In this document: piece after piece, positions 44,901-58,519 of the stretch
How the letters are laid out: every line of letters starts with the position of its first letter
How positions within the stretch are numbered: position 1 is the first letter of the stretch
DNA from: Viscum album
Lineage: Eukaryota; Streptophyta; Magnoliopsida; Santalales; Viscaceae
DNA length: 64,000 nucleotides
NCBI GenBank assembly: GCA_963277665.1
Contig: OY728143.1
Span: 531,994,394-532,058,393 of the forward strand
Direction: 5' to 3'
Translations under genes and position numbers: made by a program
The notes under the pieces: generated by a model
What the model saw: the letters and a program-made list of their open reading frames with translations, nothing else
Told to the model about the DNA's origin: nothing
Databases searched by the model: none

Positions 44901-45640
44901 ATCCCCAAGATGAAATTTTTTGATAGAGAACCCTTTAACCTCCAACTCATACAACTACAATTCATGTTCATTAATATCATTCGGTGTCATTCTGTAAGGT
45001 GGAAATGATAACAACTCAACCCCCAAGATGAAATCAAAAATGAATTTCACATCTCACATAGGTGGAAACTCCTAGTATACATTAAGATATTAATCCTAAA
45101 ATATTTCTACTAATGGTGGAAGGAATTTTTTCCTACAACAACCATCATCACAAAAAATGACTTGAAACATGGGCTATAAAATATCCTATTTGATAAGTTA
45201 TTGGCCCGGCTCAGCCGACATAAGTATCCCATTATACGCGATAAACAATTTTGACACCATTTTGAGATACAAAGGTCACTCTCAAGTGGTATCAATCCAT
45301 GTGGGATCCATATCTAAATAACTAGACCGTAACCATAATCAGTTTGAATCTGTTTATATCATGGACATAGATATCCCAAATAAAACAATACCCTTCGATA
45401 TGTAGCAAAAAACCCTTGCTTAAACAGATATCCCTATAATGTTTTCCCAACAATGTATTGATATTCAACACACAATAAACAGAATCCACCTCCAGGATCA
45501 AAATGTTAACAAGATGTGAAAAAATAATGTAATGGGAGGAACCAGAATTAGAAATGGAATTAGTTAATGTAAACAAATGTATAATAGTATTTTTCACTAT
45601 AGTGGGGTATCCCTCACTCTCTACATGTTTAGGTTTCACT
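44901..45640 (-). pseudogene. pro: GyA protease and RT linker, broken
   Basis: The open piece 45322-45639 (- strand) contains NSGSSHYIIF in place of 'DSGA.HSFIS', so the catalytic Asp is Asn, and ends in VHDINRFKLIM, a decayed 'V.D....F.VILGMDWL' region. Downstream linker to 44901 is poorly preserved. Inactive. Confidence 0.65.
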
Positions 45641-46800
45641 GTGTGTAAATGAACTCTACCTCTTCCAGGTGGTTTCGTCTAACACAAATGAGTATAAAAA
45701 ATCTACTGAAATTGGTGCTCATTACTTAAATCACTAAATCCACTACCACTAATAACTCATTTAGTAGAACTGTAGCTTCTATACCTATGTGGTGTAGAAG
45801 ACCCCCTTCCCACACTCTGGTTCTCAGAATCTACTCCTTCATAACCGTCTTGTCAGTGCTTCCTACATATCCATTTTAGGTTCCACATCATTCCACAAAA
45901 CTGACACTCCACTGGTGGTCTTGGAAAATGTGTATGGTGGTGTCCCTTCCTACTAGACTAGTGGAAATGAGTATGAGTAAGATCTGGGGCAACTGTTTCT
46001 CTTGAAAATCTGCATTTCGTTCCACTATCCTGACTAATGTTCTCATAATGATGCCTCGTTCTCTTAGATGCCTCACTCCCTGATTGACTATTAATAGTTA
46101 CATATCTAGTACTGGAATCTTTTTTTAATTTCCCATATGATATGATTTCTTGATTAAACACTTATGCTAACTTCCTCCACATCAAGAGGTTCACATGTGG
46201 CATAATTTCACACCTACATCCATATTTAAATCGTTTTGCTGAAAACCACATATATGCAATGAAAGTTGGAGATGTTTTTTTTCAGTCTATGTAATGTTAT
46301 GTGTAATCCATTATAGATATACTTCTATTGGTATGATGCATAATATCTGATGTCTTCTATTGTCTCAACATCTTTGGATAGAAGTGCTCCATGAACATCT
46401 CCTGATAATCCTTCCATAACATATCATTAGTTTCTCTAGAAAATACCTTAATATATATATAGCGCTTCATAGAACCCTATAGAAAATAAGCATCTAGCAA
46501 GACCCTCCTCTTAGCTAGAGTCTTCAAATGGTCAAGTATCATCCCTATGGATTCAACCCAGAATTCTTCTCCCTTGGGTCCACCCTCTACATTAAAAGTC
46601 ATAGGGTACTACAGTTGAAACTCCCATGTCAACTCAGAATTGTTATTCAGATCCCACCCAGGGACTCTCTGCATGAACATACTGAAATGAGAAAAGTTTA
46701 GTTAATAATTATCCCCTTCCACTTCAGTATTCACCAATGGTTAATCATTTTCAATTTCTGGAAGTTCATTTCAGCCCGTACCCATCCGTCTCTCTCTCAA
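45641..46800 (-). pseudogene. gag: GyA gag, broken
   Basis: A zinc-knuckle remnant CQFCGMMWNLKWICRKH lies at about 45870-45920 (- strand; C-x2-C kept, His lost). Upstream, 45888-46161 is a basic, Gln/Ser-rich linker typical of the region before the knuckle. The capsid (46200-46720) is alignable in outline only, with repeated stops. It starts near 46790. Confidence 0.6.
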
Positions 46801-47560
46801 CATGCATCCAAGAAGCATTTATATGAAAATACAACACATGTGTACTTTCTCATAATGCAACCTTAAAACATTTAAAAAATATTAGAAACTAACCCAACAA
46901 GATTCAACATGTCATTTCCCCCTTTCAACATCCACGATCCACTAGAGGCCTTATCAATACTCATAACATTCCTACTTATATGTCCTGGTTAAAAAGGGTA
47001 CATACATTATCATTAATTAATCAGACAATTTAGTAATCCCATTTTCCTATATTAATTTATTCAACAATTATTTAACTAATCATACTCATTTCATCGATCA
47101 TATTTCTCATTAGACACTCATTTATTCACAATTTTCATAGTTATTTATATCTCACAACTAGGAAAAATAGATCAAGTTCAACAACATACCAATATCCCAT
47201 TTTCCATTGAGTGCCTAGAATGATGCAAGACACAAAATACCCAGAGTGTATAGAATGATGCATGAAAAATCAACTATTGTGATTCTTTTGTCCCCAAATC
47301 AATATTCCAAAAATTTCATTACAATTTTCACATCAATCCACAAGTGTGTCACATAAGGTGGCATACTATACAATTATAACAACAAATATGAATCACAACA
47401 ATCCCTCCATTTGTACTCGAATTTTTCCTCTTACATGGGTTTCCAACTCCCATGAACGATCTAATTACCAGGACAGGAATCCTTTTATTATCATATATAA
47501 ATTTCCGAAAAAATTAAGACAAAAGTTGAAGTAATAAAAGAAAACTCCCCTAATACAGCT
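46801..47560 (-). other. GyA leader with decayed primer-binding site
   Basis: AT-rich untranslated stretch between gag and LTR. Just inside the LTR end, 47545-47557 reads TGTATTAGGGGAG on the - strand, 9 of 12 matching GTATCAGAGCAG of the initiator tRNA-Met primer site. The 62-codon + strand frame at 47346 is unsupported. Nothing else seen. Confidence 0.5.
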
Positions 47561-49852
47561 TGGTGATGTCCTAACTAGAGTGACCCTAATTTGTGTCCCA
47601 TGATTGTTTGCCACATTCCCTCAACCGCACATCCAAATACGTGAGAGGGTTCCAAATAGTAGAGATGGGTTGGTCAGTAAATCATGGGGATACTATAAAA
47701 TATTTTATATGAATCAATAATTTAATAGAAGAAAACATAAATAAACAAGTTCTGAATCATATAAATGACCAGAATAATACCATCTTATATGATAGACAAA
47801 ACAATAAAATAAAATACCCAAATGGAAGGTAATCGTGCTATGACAATGCAAGTGTCAAGTGTCTACAACACAAATAAACGTAAAGACACAAAAACCCCAA
47901 ATCAAGTCTCGAGCCACTTCATGTTCCCTTTCCCATGCTATAATCCAAAATAGCAACCTATCATAGGGCGTTGCACTTATCTTGTAATGCATCAACAAAG
48001 ACTATGTGGGTGTTGATTAGTTGGCCCAAATATGTTGTCAGTAAAACTCACCAGGCCACCACCAATGGTGTCTAAAAGGTATCCATTCAATTGATAGTGT
48101 ATGATATATAATGTATAAATAAATATAATGCATATTGAAATAGTTATCCCATTGACATTTAGTCATTATCCATTATAATATGCCACATTTCAATTCTTAT
48201 GTCCTATTTGAACCGTCATTCATTATTTTCATTAATTTTGTGTTGAACAAAATGTCAAGATACCCAAATATGATTCAGGGAAGGTCACCATGCCTAGCAC
48301 TCCAAAATATCCTTCAGTGTAGGTCCATATACCTGAATCCCCAAAATCTGAATCATCGATAACTGCTGTGGTAGAGCTCCATGTCCATGGGAAAACTACT
48401 AATTGGTCTAGAAAGTAGTGTATAGAACTGAAAAAATCTCAACCATTTAATCATTTTTTTTAAAAACATCAATTTTCCAGACCATTCAATTATAATTCCA
48501 ATGATTATTTAAACATTTAAATTTCCATTAGTTAACTATATAATTAACAAATCATTAAACCCATTAATTTATTCATCAATTACATAATTAAATATCTCAA
48601 TTTTCATTCCACAACTATTTCTTTACAATTATTTATCCATATCAAATTTCAACTTGTAATAATTAATTCCAAAAATTAATAATTTTTGATCATCATCAGA
48701 ACACATAAATAACTCTCGTAATTAATTATCTATATCAAATTCTAACTTTCCATAATTAATTCCCACAATTAATTATCATTGTTCATATTCATAGAACATA
48801 ATTAGTTCTCCCAATTAATTATCTTTTATATCCGAGCATCATTTCATAATTAATTTCCCCAAATTAATTACCCTATAACAATAAATTCATTATTATAATT
48901 AAAATATCTCAACCCATGACAATTCTAAAAAAAATTATCTAATTGTGAACCCCGTTATTTTTTATGATATTCAATTATCAATTAGTCATCAAGGGAATCA
49001 CTAGTCAACTCCAAAATCATAATAACTCCAATTTAGGAAATACATTTTCAAGGGAAGATAGATAATCAATAATCTCATATATACATATCAAATCCATGAC
49101 TATGGGAGTTTAATTTAGACAACCTACATTATTTTATTGATGGATGTGAGCCCAATAGAAATCCCAAAAAATTTGAGAATCACAACGTCGTATATCATGC
49201 ATTATATATAGATCCCTAATCCTATATTTAATATCATAGGCATCATGATATTTAAAATCTTGATCTATATCCAGAATATTAAATATAGATCTGAACTTAT
49301 TGTTTTAGATCCATTTAAATAATGAATATCATCCACGAAATAGATCACGAAAAAATAGAGGAAAGTGTTGGAGAAGAAATTAGAGGAAATACACATATGT
49401 GGGAGAGAGTGTATCTTCAATATTGTATTTCGATATCAAAGAACAATTTTTGAATCATATGGGAATACCTACGAATGGTTCTAGGATCACCAAGAATTTT
49501 TCAATCCCAATTAAAGTCGAAATAAGGGTGTCTTAGGGGTGTGTATGGTTTTGAAATAAAATTTTGGACAATTAATCCCACACACATGGTTTCCTGGTTA
49601 GAGGATGATAATTTAGGAAAACTATGCACCAATAGTGCAAACCTATCTATCTAGGTTACCATGATGTGAATAGTTTAGGAGTAAGGATTTTCAAACTGTG
49701 TGAAGACCGTCCACAACACAAATTCCTTTATTTTTTTTATAAAATTACCCAAATGAACCCCATGCTAGAACTCCAAAATAAAGATACATAAAAAATACAT
49801 AGGTACCTAAAAACACATCTGAGATGACTCTTGAAAATGTTGGAATATAATA
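47561..49852 (-). repeat. GyA 5' LTR
   Basis: About 2.29 kb, alignable with 6693-9055 in the same orientation. The inner end reads GGACATCACCA (- strand) against GGACGTCACA in the 3' LTR. The outer end at 49852 has lost the TGTAACAACC start through substitutions. It contains the same block of ATTAATTA-type words (about 48480-48920). No gene. Confidence 0.75.
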
Positions 49853-49979
49853 GTAATGGTATTCTAAATATGATAGTATGTAAAAATACATATAATTTGA
49901 TTTTTTCTGTAACTGTTAGAGGGAATTATATTTAATAATAATTTAAATTAAATTGATAAATTTTGGGTCCTTAAAATCA
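49853..49979 (-). repeat. GyD 3' LTR, first 127 bp
   Basis: On the - strand it starts TGATTTTAAGGACCC at 49979, directly after a polypurine tract, and continues until the GyA boundary. The LTR resumes at 6692. Alignment to GyB2 11737-11600 (for example AGAATACCATTA against AAAATACCGTTA) supports the continuity. Confidence 0.65.
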
Positions 49980-51369
49980 TTCCCCCCTTCAAAAATTATT
50001 ACCCTTATATTTTCACTACACTCTCACAAACAGATAAGGGTAATTCTAATTCGTCGCCTCCCACGGTTCCAATATAACCTCTTCAATAATTTTGTTTATC
50101 CCTAACACATTGACCTAGTTCATTGTGTTATTATGTATAAACATTCAACTATGGTATAATATCTTCACTATCTTCCCGTCATATATAATATCATTCTATA
50201 ATAGTCAAATTTATAGATTCATCACATATAAGGGTTCTAGTATATACTTCCTAAAGTTGGATACATGGAACACATAATTTATAATATATGGGTTAGGTGG
50301 GAGTGATATAAAATAGTCAACCACACTGAGGATATAGATCATATCAAAGGGTGTTATGTATCTTGGTCTATGATTTCCATTCTTCCCAAATCTCATTATA
50401 TTATTCCTTGGGTACATATTGTAGAATAACTTATCACTTACCATGAATTATATATATCATTTATGATTATTATCATAAAAATTATATTAGCAACAAGAAT
50501 ACTTTATTTTTTAAGAATTTTTTTGACCTATTTATCCATATCCATAACTATTTCAGGACCCAACGGTGTGAGTTCACCCAATTCATCCTAGCATGGAGGT
50601 TTTCTGCACCTCTTCCCATAATATGGATTCATAGGGTGAAATATGTTTTTGAGTGTAAACTATTATGGATTTTGATCATGTCTAAAGGTATATATTGATA
50701 ACATCCTAATTTTATGTCTATATGGAATTCTCTGAACATGTACTCACATGTTTGGGTAGTGTGCTTAGTTTTTCCATATGTTTTATGGTGATAAGCCATG
50801 CTAATGTTTAACACAATATTTAGAGCATATTAGCGACTCTTATTGAAAATTGAGGTAAATATTGGATCTGAATAATATATAATTGATATTTGTTTTTCCT
50901 ATATCCACACAACACAACTAATATATATCATAACTAGTTTATCAAGTGACACATCCTTTTAATGTTCATAGAAATGAGATTACATTGATGGTTGATCCAC
51001 CAAAACCCATACACTATCATTTCAACATTATGTATTCATAATACTAGTGAATAAATATATGGTTCTTTTTTCCCACTTAAATTTTTTTATGTGTAATGGA
51101 TATATCATCCCCATGGATTTTTTCCATTCACCATTCAATTGATTTCAAACAAGGAACCATGATTTATAATTCAGTATCACCTTGTACAAAATGTCGCACC
51201 AATATTTTTCTCATATATCTTAATATGAGATTATGCTCCCTAGATGGATAGAGAAGTCTGATCTATGTATATCATAAAATATCACCTTATTTAACATAAC
51301 ATATGATGATACACAGATTCATGATCCAAACCATACTATACATTCTTTGATAATTTTGAACTCTAAGGA
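49980..51369 (-). pseudogene. INT: GyD integrase to chromodomain with polypurine tract, broken
   Basis: Polypurine tract GAAGGGGGGAA at 49980-49991. On the - strand: zinc-finger region with DIHRSDFSIHLGS (about 51240-51270) and a decayed 'CLVCQQVK' (about 51140-51180), then open piece 50629-50814 with AYHHKTYGKTKHTTQTCEYM (= '[20 protein letters not shown]', catalytic Glu kept) and 50211-50444 with RPRYITPFDMIYI and NYVFHVSNFRKY. It is cut at 51369 by GyE. The upstream gag-pol of GyD lies beyond GyE/GyF, outside the window. Confidence 0.8.
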
Positions 51370-53821
51370 TATAGTGACCATACATTTCATATATTATTAG
51401 TGTATCGTTTTAAAATGATAAAAAATAAAATCATTACAGAAATAGTATCCAAAGGTTTAGTGACTTTGAAAAATGATGACCATACATAAGTTATATAAAA
51501 TATTAAATAAATATTTATCTAATACCTTTTTCTCTAACATTGTATTGGCTCTTGAATTCTCCTTAGTACATGTTATCACCTGAGGATATTAATCATATAG
51601 GGGTGAGGTAAAATAATATCAGTAGGATATATAATAAGATGATGAAATAAAGCATTTGGTGATAATAATAACAACATTGAAATGGTTTCATAATCATTGG
51701 ATGTATCATTAATAAAATTGGCAAAATCTAGCAATTCATAAAAATGAGCCATCATGTATTTTTGGTCAACTAAAACACAATGTTCTGAACAAAGATATGA
51801 TCATGTACATGCATATGTCTATTTTATCAAAAGATACATGCTATTTCCTATTTCATTTTATTACTATATAATTATAGGTGCACCCAGGATATCATAAAAT
51901 TTACATATCTCTATATAATTTCTAGCACACCTTCCACATCCTTGCATTTAGAGTATCAATAATTCTATATAGAACATATATAAATGTTTGACATAAAATA
52001 ACACATGAAAAGGAATGATTTTCATTTAAAAAGAATAAATATATATAATTTTTCTTTCCAAATTATATCGGGAAGAACATATATCATAAATGAGTGATCA
52101 ATATTGATTGAAGAAGAGACAATATCGAGAGGTAAAAGGTGTGTTTTTTTAAAGAAGAGTTCCTTTAGAAAACATTGTGTGTGTCATAAAATCCTGAAGA
52201 AAACATTTATATACCAAAAAAGTTAATATAATGATAATAAAATGATATTTAAGGAATATCCATACTTAAAATTTTCAGATATTGGGAAACAACAAGAAAA
52301 TAGATTTACATTTCGGAATTCCCCTTTCCTTGTGTTTGAATGCTCTCTTCTCCTTTATATGATGGAGAATCAAAATAAATCTGTTAATTAAAAAAATAAG
52401 TAACCTTTTATAAATTTATTTTATTCATTAATGTTTTATTATTCTTATTTATGGTTCTACTAAATAGGTATAGATTTTAAGTCCAACTTTAGGTAGCGTT
52501 CATTTTCTTCGGTTTGATGATCAATTTACATGTATTCATGATTGGAAGTTCATGTAAAATGATGATAAATATCTATAATTGTTGTAATATTTTATTAATT
52601 AAATTCCAATAGTATAATTGATTTATAATAAATTTCTAATATTTTATGTTGAAGAATCATTATAAAAAAGTTAACAATGATTGTTTTATGTTAAATTTTT
52701 ATTTTTATCGATAACAAAAAACTCATTTTTTTCTTTTCGTATTAGGTATAAATGTGAAAGAGAAAACCTAAATATGTTTAAAACATGATATTGATAATAT
52801 TTTTTATCTATTTAATGTTTTTATAAATGACCATGAATATGTGAATGATAATTGAATGTGCATCTCCCAAAATCTCTATAAATTGACACATCTTGAGAAA
52901 AAGATTCATTTTAAAACAATTAAAGAGAGAGAAAATGGAGTTTAATAATGAATCATCCATCATAGTAATATAATTCTACTATACCATGAAAATGATTTGT
53001 TTGAGAATTATTTCTAAATATATTAAAATAAATAATGATAATTTGAGATATTGAGCTTATATCAGCCTTGGATCATCAGTGAATCCATAATTCATGTATA
53101 AAACTTTTATTGTAAATTATCATAATTTAAAAATTTAAAAAAATTATTGTATTTTATAAAAATAAAAAAAAATTCACCCAAACCACTTATCATCATGTAG
53201 ATTCCCAAAATGAACTCTATTTTTTAAAAGTTTTGCTGTTAATATGAGTAATTTAATTATTAATCAAAATCATCATTTATATGTAAAATATATATTTTAA
53301 AATTATAATTAATAGTATAACACATTGAAAAATTAGTTAAAGTCTATTAAAGTTATCATAAAATAATAATAAATTATAATATTAATTTATTAATATAGTT
53401 TTTAAAAATTAAATTTCTTTTATTTTATTAAATTAATCATAAAATTGTAGAAAAAAGTTTATGATTTATTAAAATCCCAACACAAAATTAATAACTAGTA
53501 AAAAATTTATTTATACAGAATATGATATAATTATTATGAAATTTTATTTACAAGATTCCTATATATTATTTATACTTTCATGGGTGATAATACTATTCAA
53601 TTTTTTGGATTACTATTTATAAGAGTCATATTATAATACATGAGGTCAATTTACTATTTCATCGAGATTGTTTCTTTATCTTTTAGTATTACAACTTATT
53701 TCATTGATTATCGATTTATAAAATTTTTATTATTGTCCAAAAATGATTATTTCTTATTAATAGTATATGACATTATAATATTAATGATTAAATTTCTATA
53801 ACAAATTATTAGATCATTACA
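51370..53821 (-). repeat. GyE 3' LTR
   Basis: On the - strand it starts TGTAATGATC at 53821 after the polypurine tract. The lower end near 51370 (TATAGTGACC) matches the 5' LTR end at 58520 (TATAGAGACT). Landmarks shared with the 5' LTR: 'AAAATCATTACA' (51430, 58578), 'CACCTGAGGATAT' (51577, 58727) and 'GATTGAAGAAGA' (52106, 59252). Very AT-rich in 52380-53800. No gene seen. Confidence 0.75.
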
Positions 53822-55430
53822 TTCATCCCCCTTTTGAAATATAACCCTCGAAATTACTTTTTACTGAACATGTGAGGGTACATATCCCTCATCGCCCCCT
53901 CTAGTTCCAATCATTCACTCTATACATGTGGTTAATCTACAACACATTAAAACTATGGATTTTCTTTTTTTATATTATCTTATCTATCTTTTATCGATTC
54001 GTTAATGGTTTCTCCTCATATGTGATATGATCTTCTAGCAATACCACCTCTATGTTCAATTCAGGTGAGGGATCTGGTCTTTACATACTCAGGAGTGATA
54101 TGTGCAATACATCATGAACTAGATCCACATTTAGTGGATGTTTCAGCTAGTAGGTCATAATTCATATCTTTTCAAGGATATAAAAGGGGAAAATACATTG
54201 GGATTAACTTCCCAAATTTCTAAACATCATGAATATCTTTCTTGGTGATATTTAAAGGATTAATTTATCTCCAATATCTAACTCCATGTCCATTGGATGG
54301 TTGTTATCATAGATCATTTTATAACACTATGTAGAATTGATATGTGTCTATATAGCCTGATCTTTATTCCTTCCTCTCTTTTAGAAGATGATGTCTATAT
54401 ATATTTCTTTAAAAAAAACATCATCTCAACATGTTGATGTTCTACATCACATCCCATACATAGCTTCATATGGAGTTATCTGAATACTCAAGTGAAAGGT
54501 AATATTATATGATAACTCAACAAATGGGAGATGCTGACCCTATCCCACATTGAATTATATAGAGTAGGATCATAGGAAATATTCAATCATCATAATATTC
54601 ATCTCTAATTGGTCTTCATTTTGGGGGTGATCATCCCCACAGAAATGCAATTCACTATTGAATGCATTTTGAAGACTCTTTCAGAAATAAGATGTGATCA
54701 TGGGATCACGATCATAGGTAATCGAGGGAAGAACTTCATACAGTCTCCATAATTTTTTCACATATATCTTTTCATGTTTTTCAATTAATAGTTCTTCTCT
54801 AATAGAGATAATGAGGAAATTATTGGTTGGTCGGTCCACTACAACCCATATTGTACTATTTCCATTTGATGTGTTTGAAGGACAAGTGGAAAACTCAATA
54901 GTGACATTCTCCCATATCCATATGGGTATAGTAAATTGCTGCATCATCCCTTTAGACTAAAATTTATCATATTAAAAATTCTAACATATTAAAAACCTTA
55001 TGATATACTTAGCAATCCCCTTTATCATGTTGCCCCCCCTGAAGTGTTATGGGATATCACAGTACATCTCAGTCCTACTATGGATATAGAATATTTATCA
55101 ATGATCATTTTACAACACCGACATGATTATCCCAGCAAATTAAGGCACATGATGACTCATTACATACAAAATGAAGCCATCATTATCTATATAGAACTCT
55201 TTCTGCGTCCATAATTTTCCATCATTCACCAAATTTTGTAACACTAGATCTTTCCCTTGTGACATTTTAATTTTTATATTACATAGATGGTTGGGAAATA
55301 ATTTGTGAATGGTTGGATTTATTCCCTTTTGGAATGAATTAAAAATAAATCCACAAAAAATACATGAATATAGGGTCTTTGTGAACCTACAACATACATA
55401 GAGTAGCTTTTTCATTTCACTCTAGGAGCA
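53822..55430 (-). pseudogene. INT: GyE polypurine tract, chromodomain and integrase, broken
   Basis: Polypurine tract AAAAGGGGGATGAA at 53822-53835. The - strand open piece 54681-54947 includes WENVTIEFSTCPSNTSNGNS, where the first catalytic Asp (TMDF) is Glu, then VVVDRPTNNF and TYDRDPMITSYF (second Asp kept). 55140-55415 covers the linker: VNDGKLWTQKEFYIDNDG. The region 53840-54450 corresponds to the integrase tail and chromodomain with only fragments readable. Confidence 0.75.
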
Positions 55431-56740
55431 TCATCTACCTTATTTCCCAATTGATGATGATAGTTAATAGATGAAATCATGTATTTGATTATCTATAACC
55501 ATATCTGGGGAATCATATTGATATAAGTTTGTTTGAATATATATTTTAGGCTAGTTTGATCAGAATACAATTATCACTACTCACAATAGAGGTAGTGCTG
55601 CCAAATTTTCAAGGAAAAAAATCAAAACTACTAACTTCAGATCATGTATCATGTAGGTTTTCTCAAAGATCATCAATTTTCATGAGGTGTAGGCTATATA
55701 ATTTTCATTTTTCAAGATTATAAAACCCAATACATTCATGAAATTGTCAATATATATCCCAAAATGTTCTCCACTTTTTATAAATGTGAGTATATGTTTA
55801 GTGATAAACAATATGTTTAGCTTTATAAATAATTCCTCATATTCATCCATCCAAACATACATTTCCCCTTTCCATTTGATCCTTTCTATAAGGTTTAAAA
55901 TAAAATATATTTCTCGTATAAAATCAGTGGTAACATTATATGACAATAAAAATGTGTATTTCTATTAAACTATGGGTTCTGGTCCATTTTGTAATTGACA
56001 TTTTTTAAAGAGTCTATAGAAATTCCATCACTTGTGATCACATGTCCAGAGAATATGACATAATTCATCCAAAATTCACACATTCATGAACATGGAATAC
56101 ATGTTTCCATTACATAGTGTCCCCAACACGAGCCTTCGATGTTCTTTATGATCCTCCTTTCCTTTAGAGTACATTATAATATCATCGATAAACACTACCA
56201 CAATTTTCTCAAGGTAATGTCTAATGATTATATTTATCAAATTATATATTATTTTAGAGTCACCGTAAGTGTGAAAGGAATTACAATTAACTAATAAGTC
56301 ATATATCTTATATTGAAGGACCTCTTCTAAATATCATTATTTTTACGTATACCTGATGATATCAAGAAAAAATATATTACATTGAGAAGTAATTTTCACC
56401 TCACAACTGATGGAAAAGTAAAAAACATGGTAAAAAGATACTTCTCTTTATGGTTACCTTCTTTATTACCTAATAATTGATAAAAAATCTACATTTATCC
56501 ATCTTTCTTATTGAAAAAGGTAATTGGAACCGCCCAATGTCAATTATTTGGGTGTATGAACCCTTTTTCCTAAATCTATTGTAGATGATACTTGAACTCC
56601 TATTCGATAGGATCAATACTAATGGGAAACTTTGGGAAAGTAATAGATTTGGGTAATAGATCTATTGAGAACACTACATCATGATCCACCGTAATTCTTG
56701 AATAATCTCCATAAATACATGACTATATTCTATCGTGATA
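55431..56740 (-). pseudogene. RT: GyE RNase H and reverse transcriptase, broken
   Basis: The open piece 55680-55946 (- strand) has IKWKGEMYVWMDEYEELF and FGIYIDNFMNVLGFIILKNE, the RT connection and RNase H start ('F.IY.DAS..GLG.VLMQN'). The RT catalytic box reads VFIDDIIMYSK at about 56168-56210, both Asp kept. A decayed 'GFI.P...WAVPITFFNKKDG' block lies at about 56505-56575. Stops throughout. Confidence 0.75.
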
Positions 56741-58507
56741 GGAATTTCCCCATGTTTGATAACTTCCTTTGACTCAACCATTAGAGTGAGGTATGATTCA
56801 TCATTAAGAATCCATAAACATACCATTGGATGATTTTTCAAGGTATATTCATGATCTTAAATGAATTTTTAGAGGATCATGGGTTTCTTCAAAATAAGAA
56901 AATATATTTCTTCTTGAAAAAAATTTATCAGTGTTAATAATTAAGAGATCCAATCTATCCCAAGTATAACATCAAATTCCACCAAGGTAAGTTTTATGAT
57001 ATTTATTAGGATATTAATCCCATATACGTCAACATGATAAAATTACTACACAATGTTTATAGACATATATTCAACAGATATACAAAAATGACATGATATA
57101 CAATAATGCATGGAACTATAATCAAATAAGATAATTTACATTATTAATTGAATCAAATCTGTACCTTATATGAATTATTTTTCTTATTCCACATTATCAG
57201 TACTGACATCACTAGCCTTGCTTTGATCTTTTGACATTTCAAGAAACAAATAATGATTCTTATAGAGGGCTGGATGTATAGGGCATTGGCTTGCATAGTT
57301 CTCTTGTTCCAAACAATTGTAGAATTGGAATATGTGTGGTTATCTCTTTTCAACCACCACATTATATTATTTACTAATGTATTTATGATATTCTTGATAT
57401 TTTTTGGCCTTCAATCCCACACATGAAGAATTTCCCCATCCCATTGAGTCTGTTCCTATGATGATTCTTCCTACAATTTTGACATGTGGGTTATTGATTT
57501 TTCTTTCAACCATTCTCATGAGATCCTCCAACATGAAAATCCATTATTCATCTGATGTCACCATAACTATATGACTATTTTCAAAAAACTACATACTTTT
57601 TAGGAGAAATCAAAAAATATATTTAGAACTCCTTTTTCTGGAATTCCTTGATCCTTTTTAGGGTGTGGTTTTAAACTACTAAAGTATCTATGAAATTTTC
57701 TTTAATTGTTAATAATATAACCCAAAAAATCCATGAAATAGATGTTATATTTTCAATTTCGGTCATGATAGATTCCACAACTTATTTATTTTCCATTATG
57801 AATTCTACCTCTATATTTTTTCAAAGAGTTCTTTGAAAATACTTGTTAAAAAAAATTTAAAATCCTTCCGACTCGATATCATCAATTTCATCACCCAGCT
57901 TGGTGTTATTAATTAAATCAAAACATTAATTTTATTATACATATATATTTTAAACAAAAAGATTAACATTATCCATATTAGAATGTAGAAGAATAGAAGA
58001 TATCATCTCTATTAAGTGGACCAACTATTCTATATCTAGAGGAATAGATGATCAACTTGAGATTGATGGTTGATGCAGTATAAAACACTAGAATGAATTA
58101 TTCTCCCTATTTGGTGATGTTATGTGTTACAAAATATTCTAGATATTTTTCATAACCCTAGATTTCTTGGTAAGAATCACCATGAAATTTTTAACTCCAC
58201 CTTACAATGCATTGGGGATGTCAGTTGAGGATCACAACCTTATCCCTTGCATGGGTTGTTGTATTGTTTTCTCCTTGTTCTAACCACTTTATAAAATTGT
58301 AAAAGTTAGAAAGTAACATATGACACCATTATATGAATTAATACTTTATTATTTTCAGAAATTAATTATAAATTAATATCTTTTTGGGTACCTATGGTTA
58401 TAATTTTCTTATACAATGATTCTGGAGTTCTCACTTATACTTACTATCGTACAAATGGATTGAACTATGTTTATCCAGTCATAATTTCCAAATTAACTAT
58501 ACTACCT
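56741..58507 (-). pseudogene. gag: GyE protease and gag, broken
   Basis: LVEFDVILGIDWIS (about 56945-56985, - strand) is a well kept protease tail. The active-site region near 57090 (SSMHYCIS) has lost DSG. The open piece 57153-57362 spans the zinc-knuckle to protease linker. The capsid region 57400-58300 is barely readable. About 200 bp of leader follows to 58507. Confidence 0.6.
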
Positions 58508-58519
58508 TCGGATACAAAC
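58508..58519 (-). other. GyE primer-binding site, decayed
   Basis: On the - strand, GT then TTGTATCCGA: close to TGGTATC of the tRNA-Met primer site with a later mismatch, at the same two-base spacing from the LTR as in GyB1 and GyB2. Confidence 0.5.

Larger units (their letters stand above)
6693..49852 (-). mobile_element. GyA: - strand Ty3/gypsy element split by the GyB2 nest
   Basis: GyA consists of 6693-9177 (3' LTR and chromodomain tail) plus 42289-49852 (rest of the coding region and 5' LTR), about 10.05 kb in total. Chromodomain sequence continues across the GyB2 insertion, and GyB2 is flanked by TTGAA on both sides. GyA itself is flanked by GCAAC (6688-6692) and GTAAT (49853-49857), a plausible target-site duplication with two C-to-T changes. 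It lies in the GyD 3' LTR. The coding region is badly decayed. Confidence 0.75.

Noticed and set aside
52380..53800. Very AT-rich stretch as an organellar insertion or replication origin
   Set aside because: It lies within the boundaries of the GyE 3' LTR, and its neighbours align with the GyE 5' LTR. Composition alone is not evidence of an origin.
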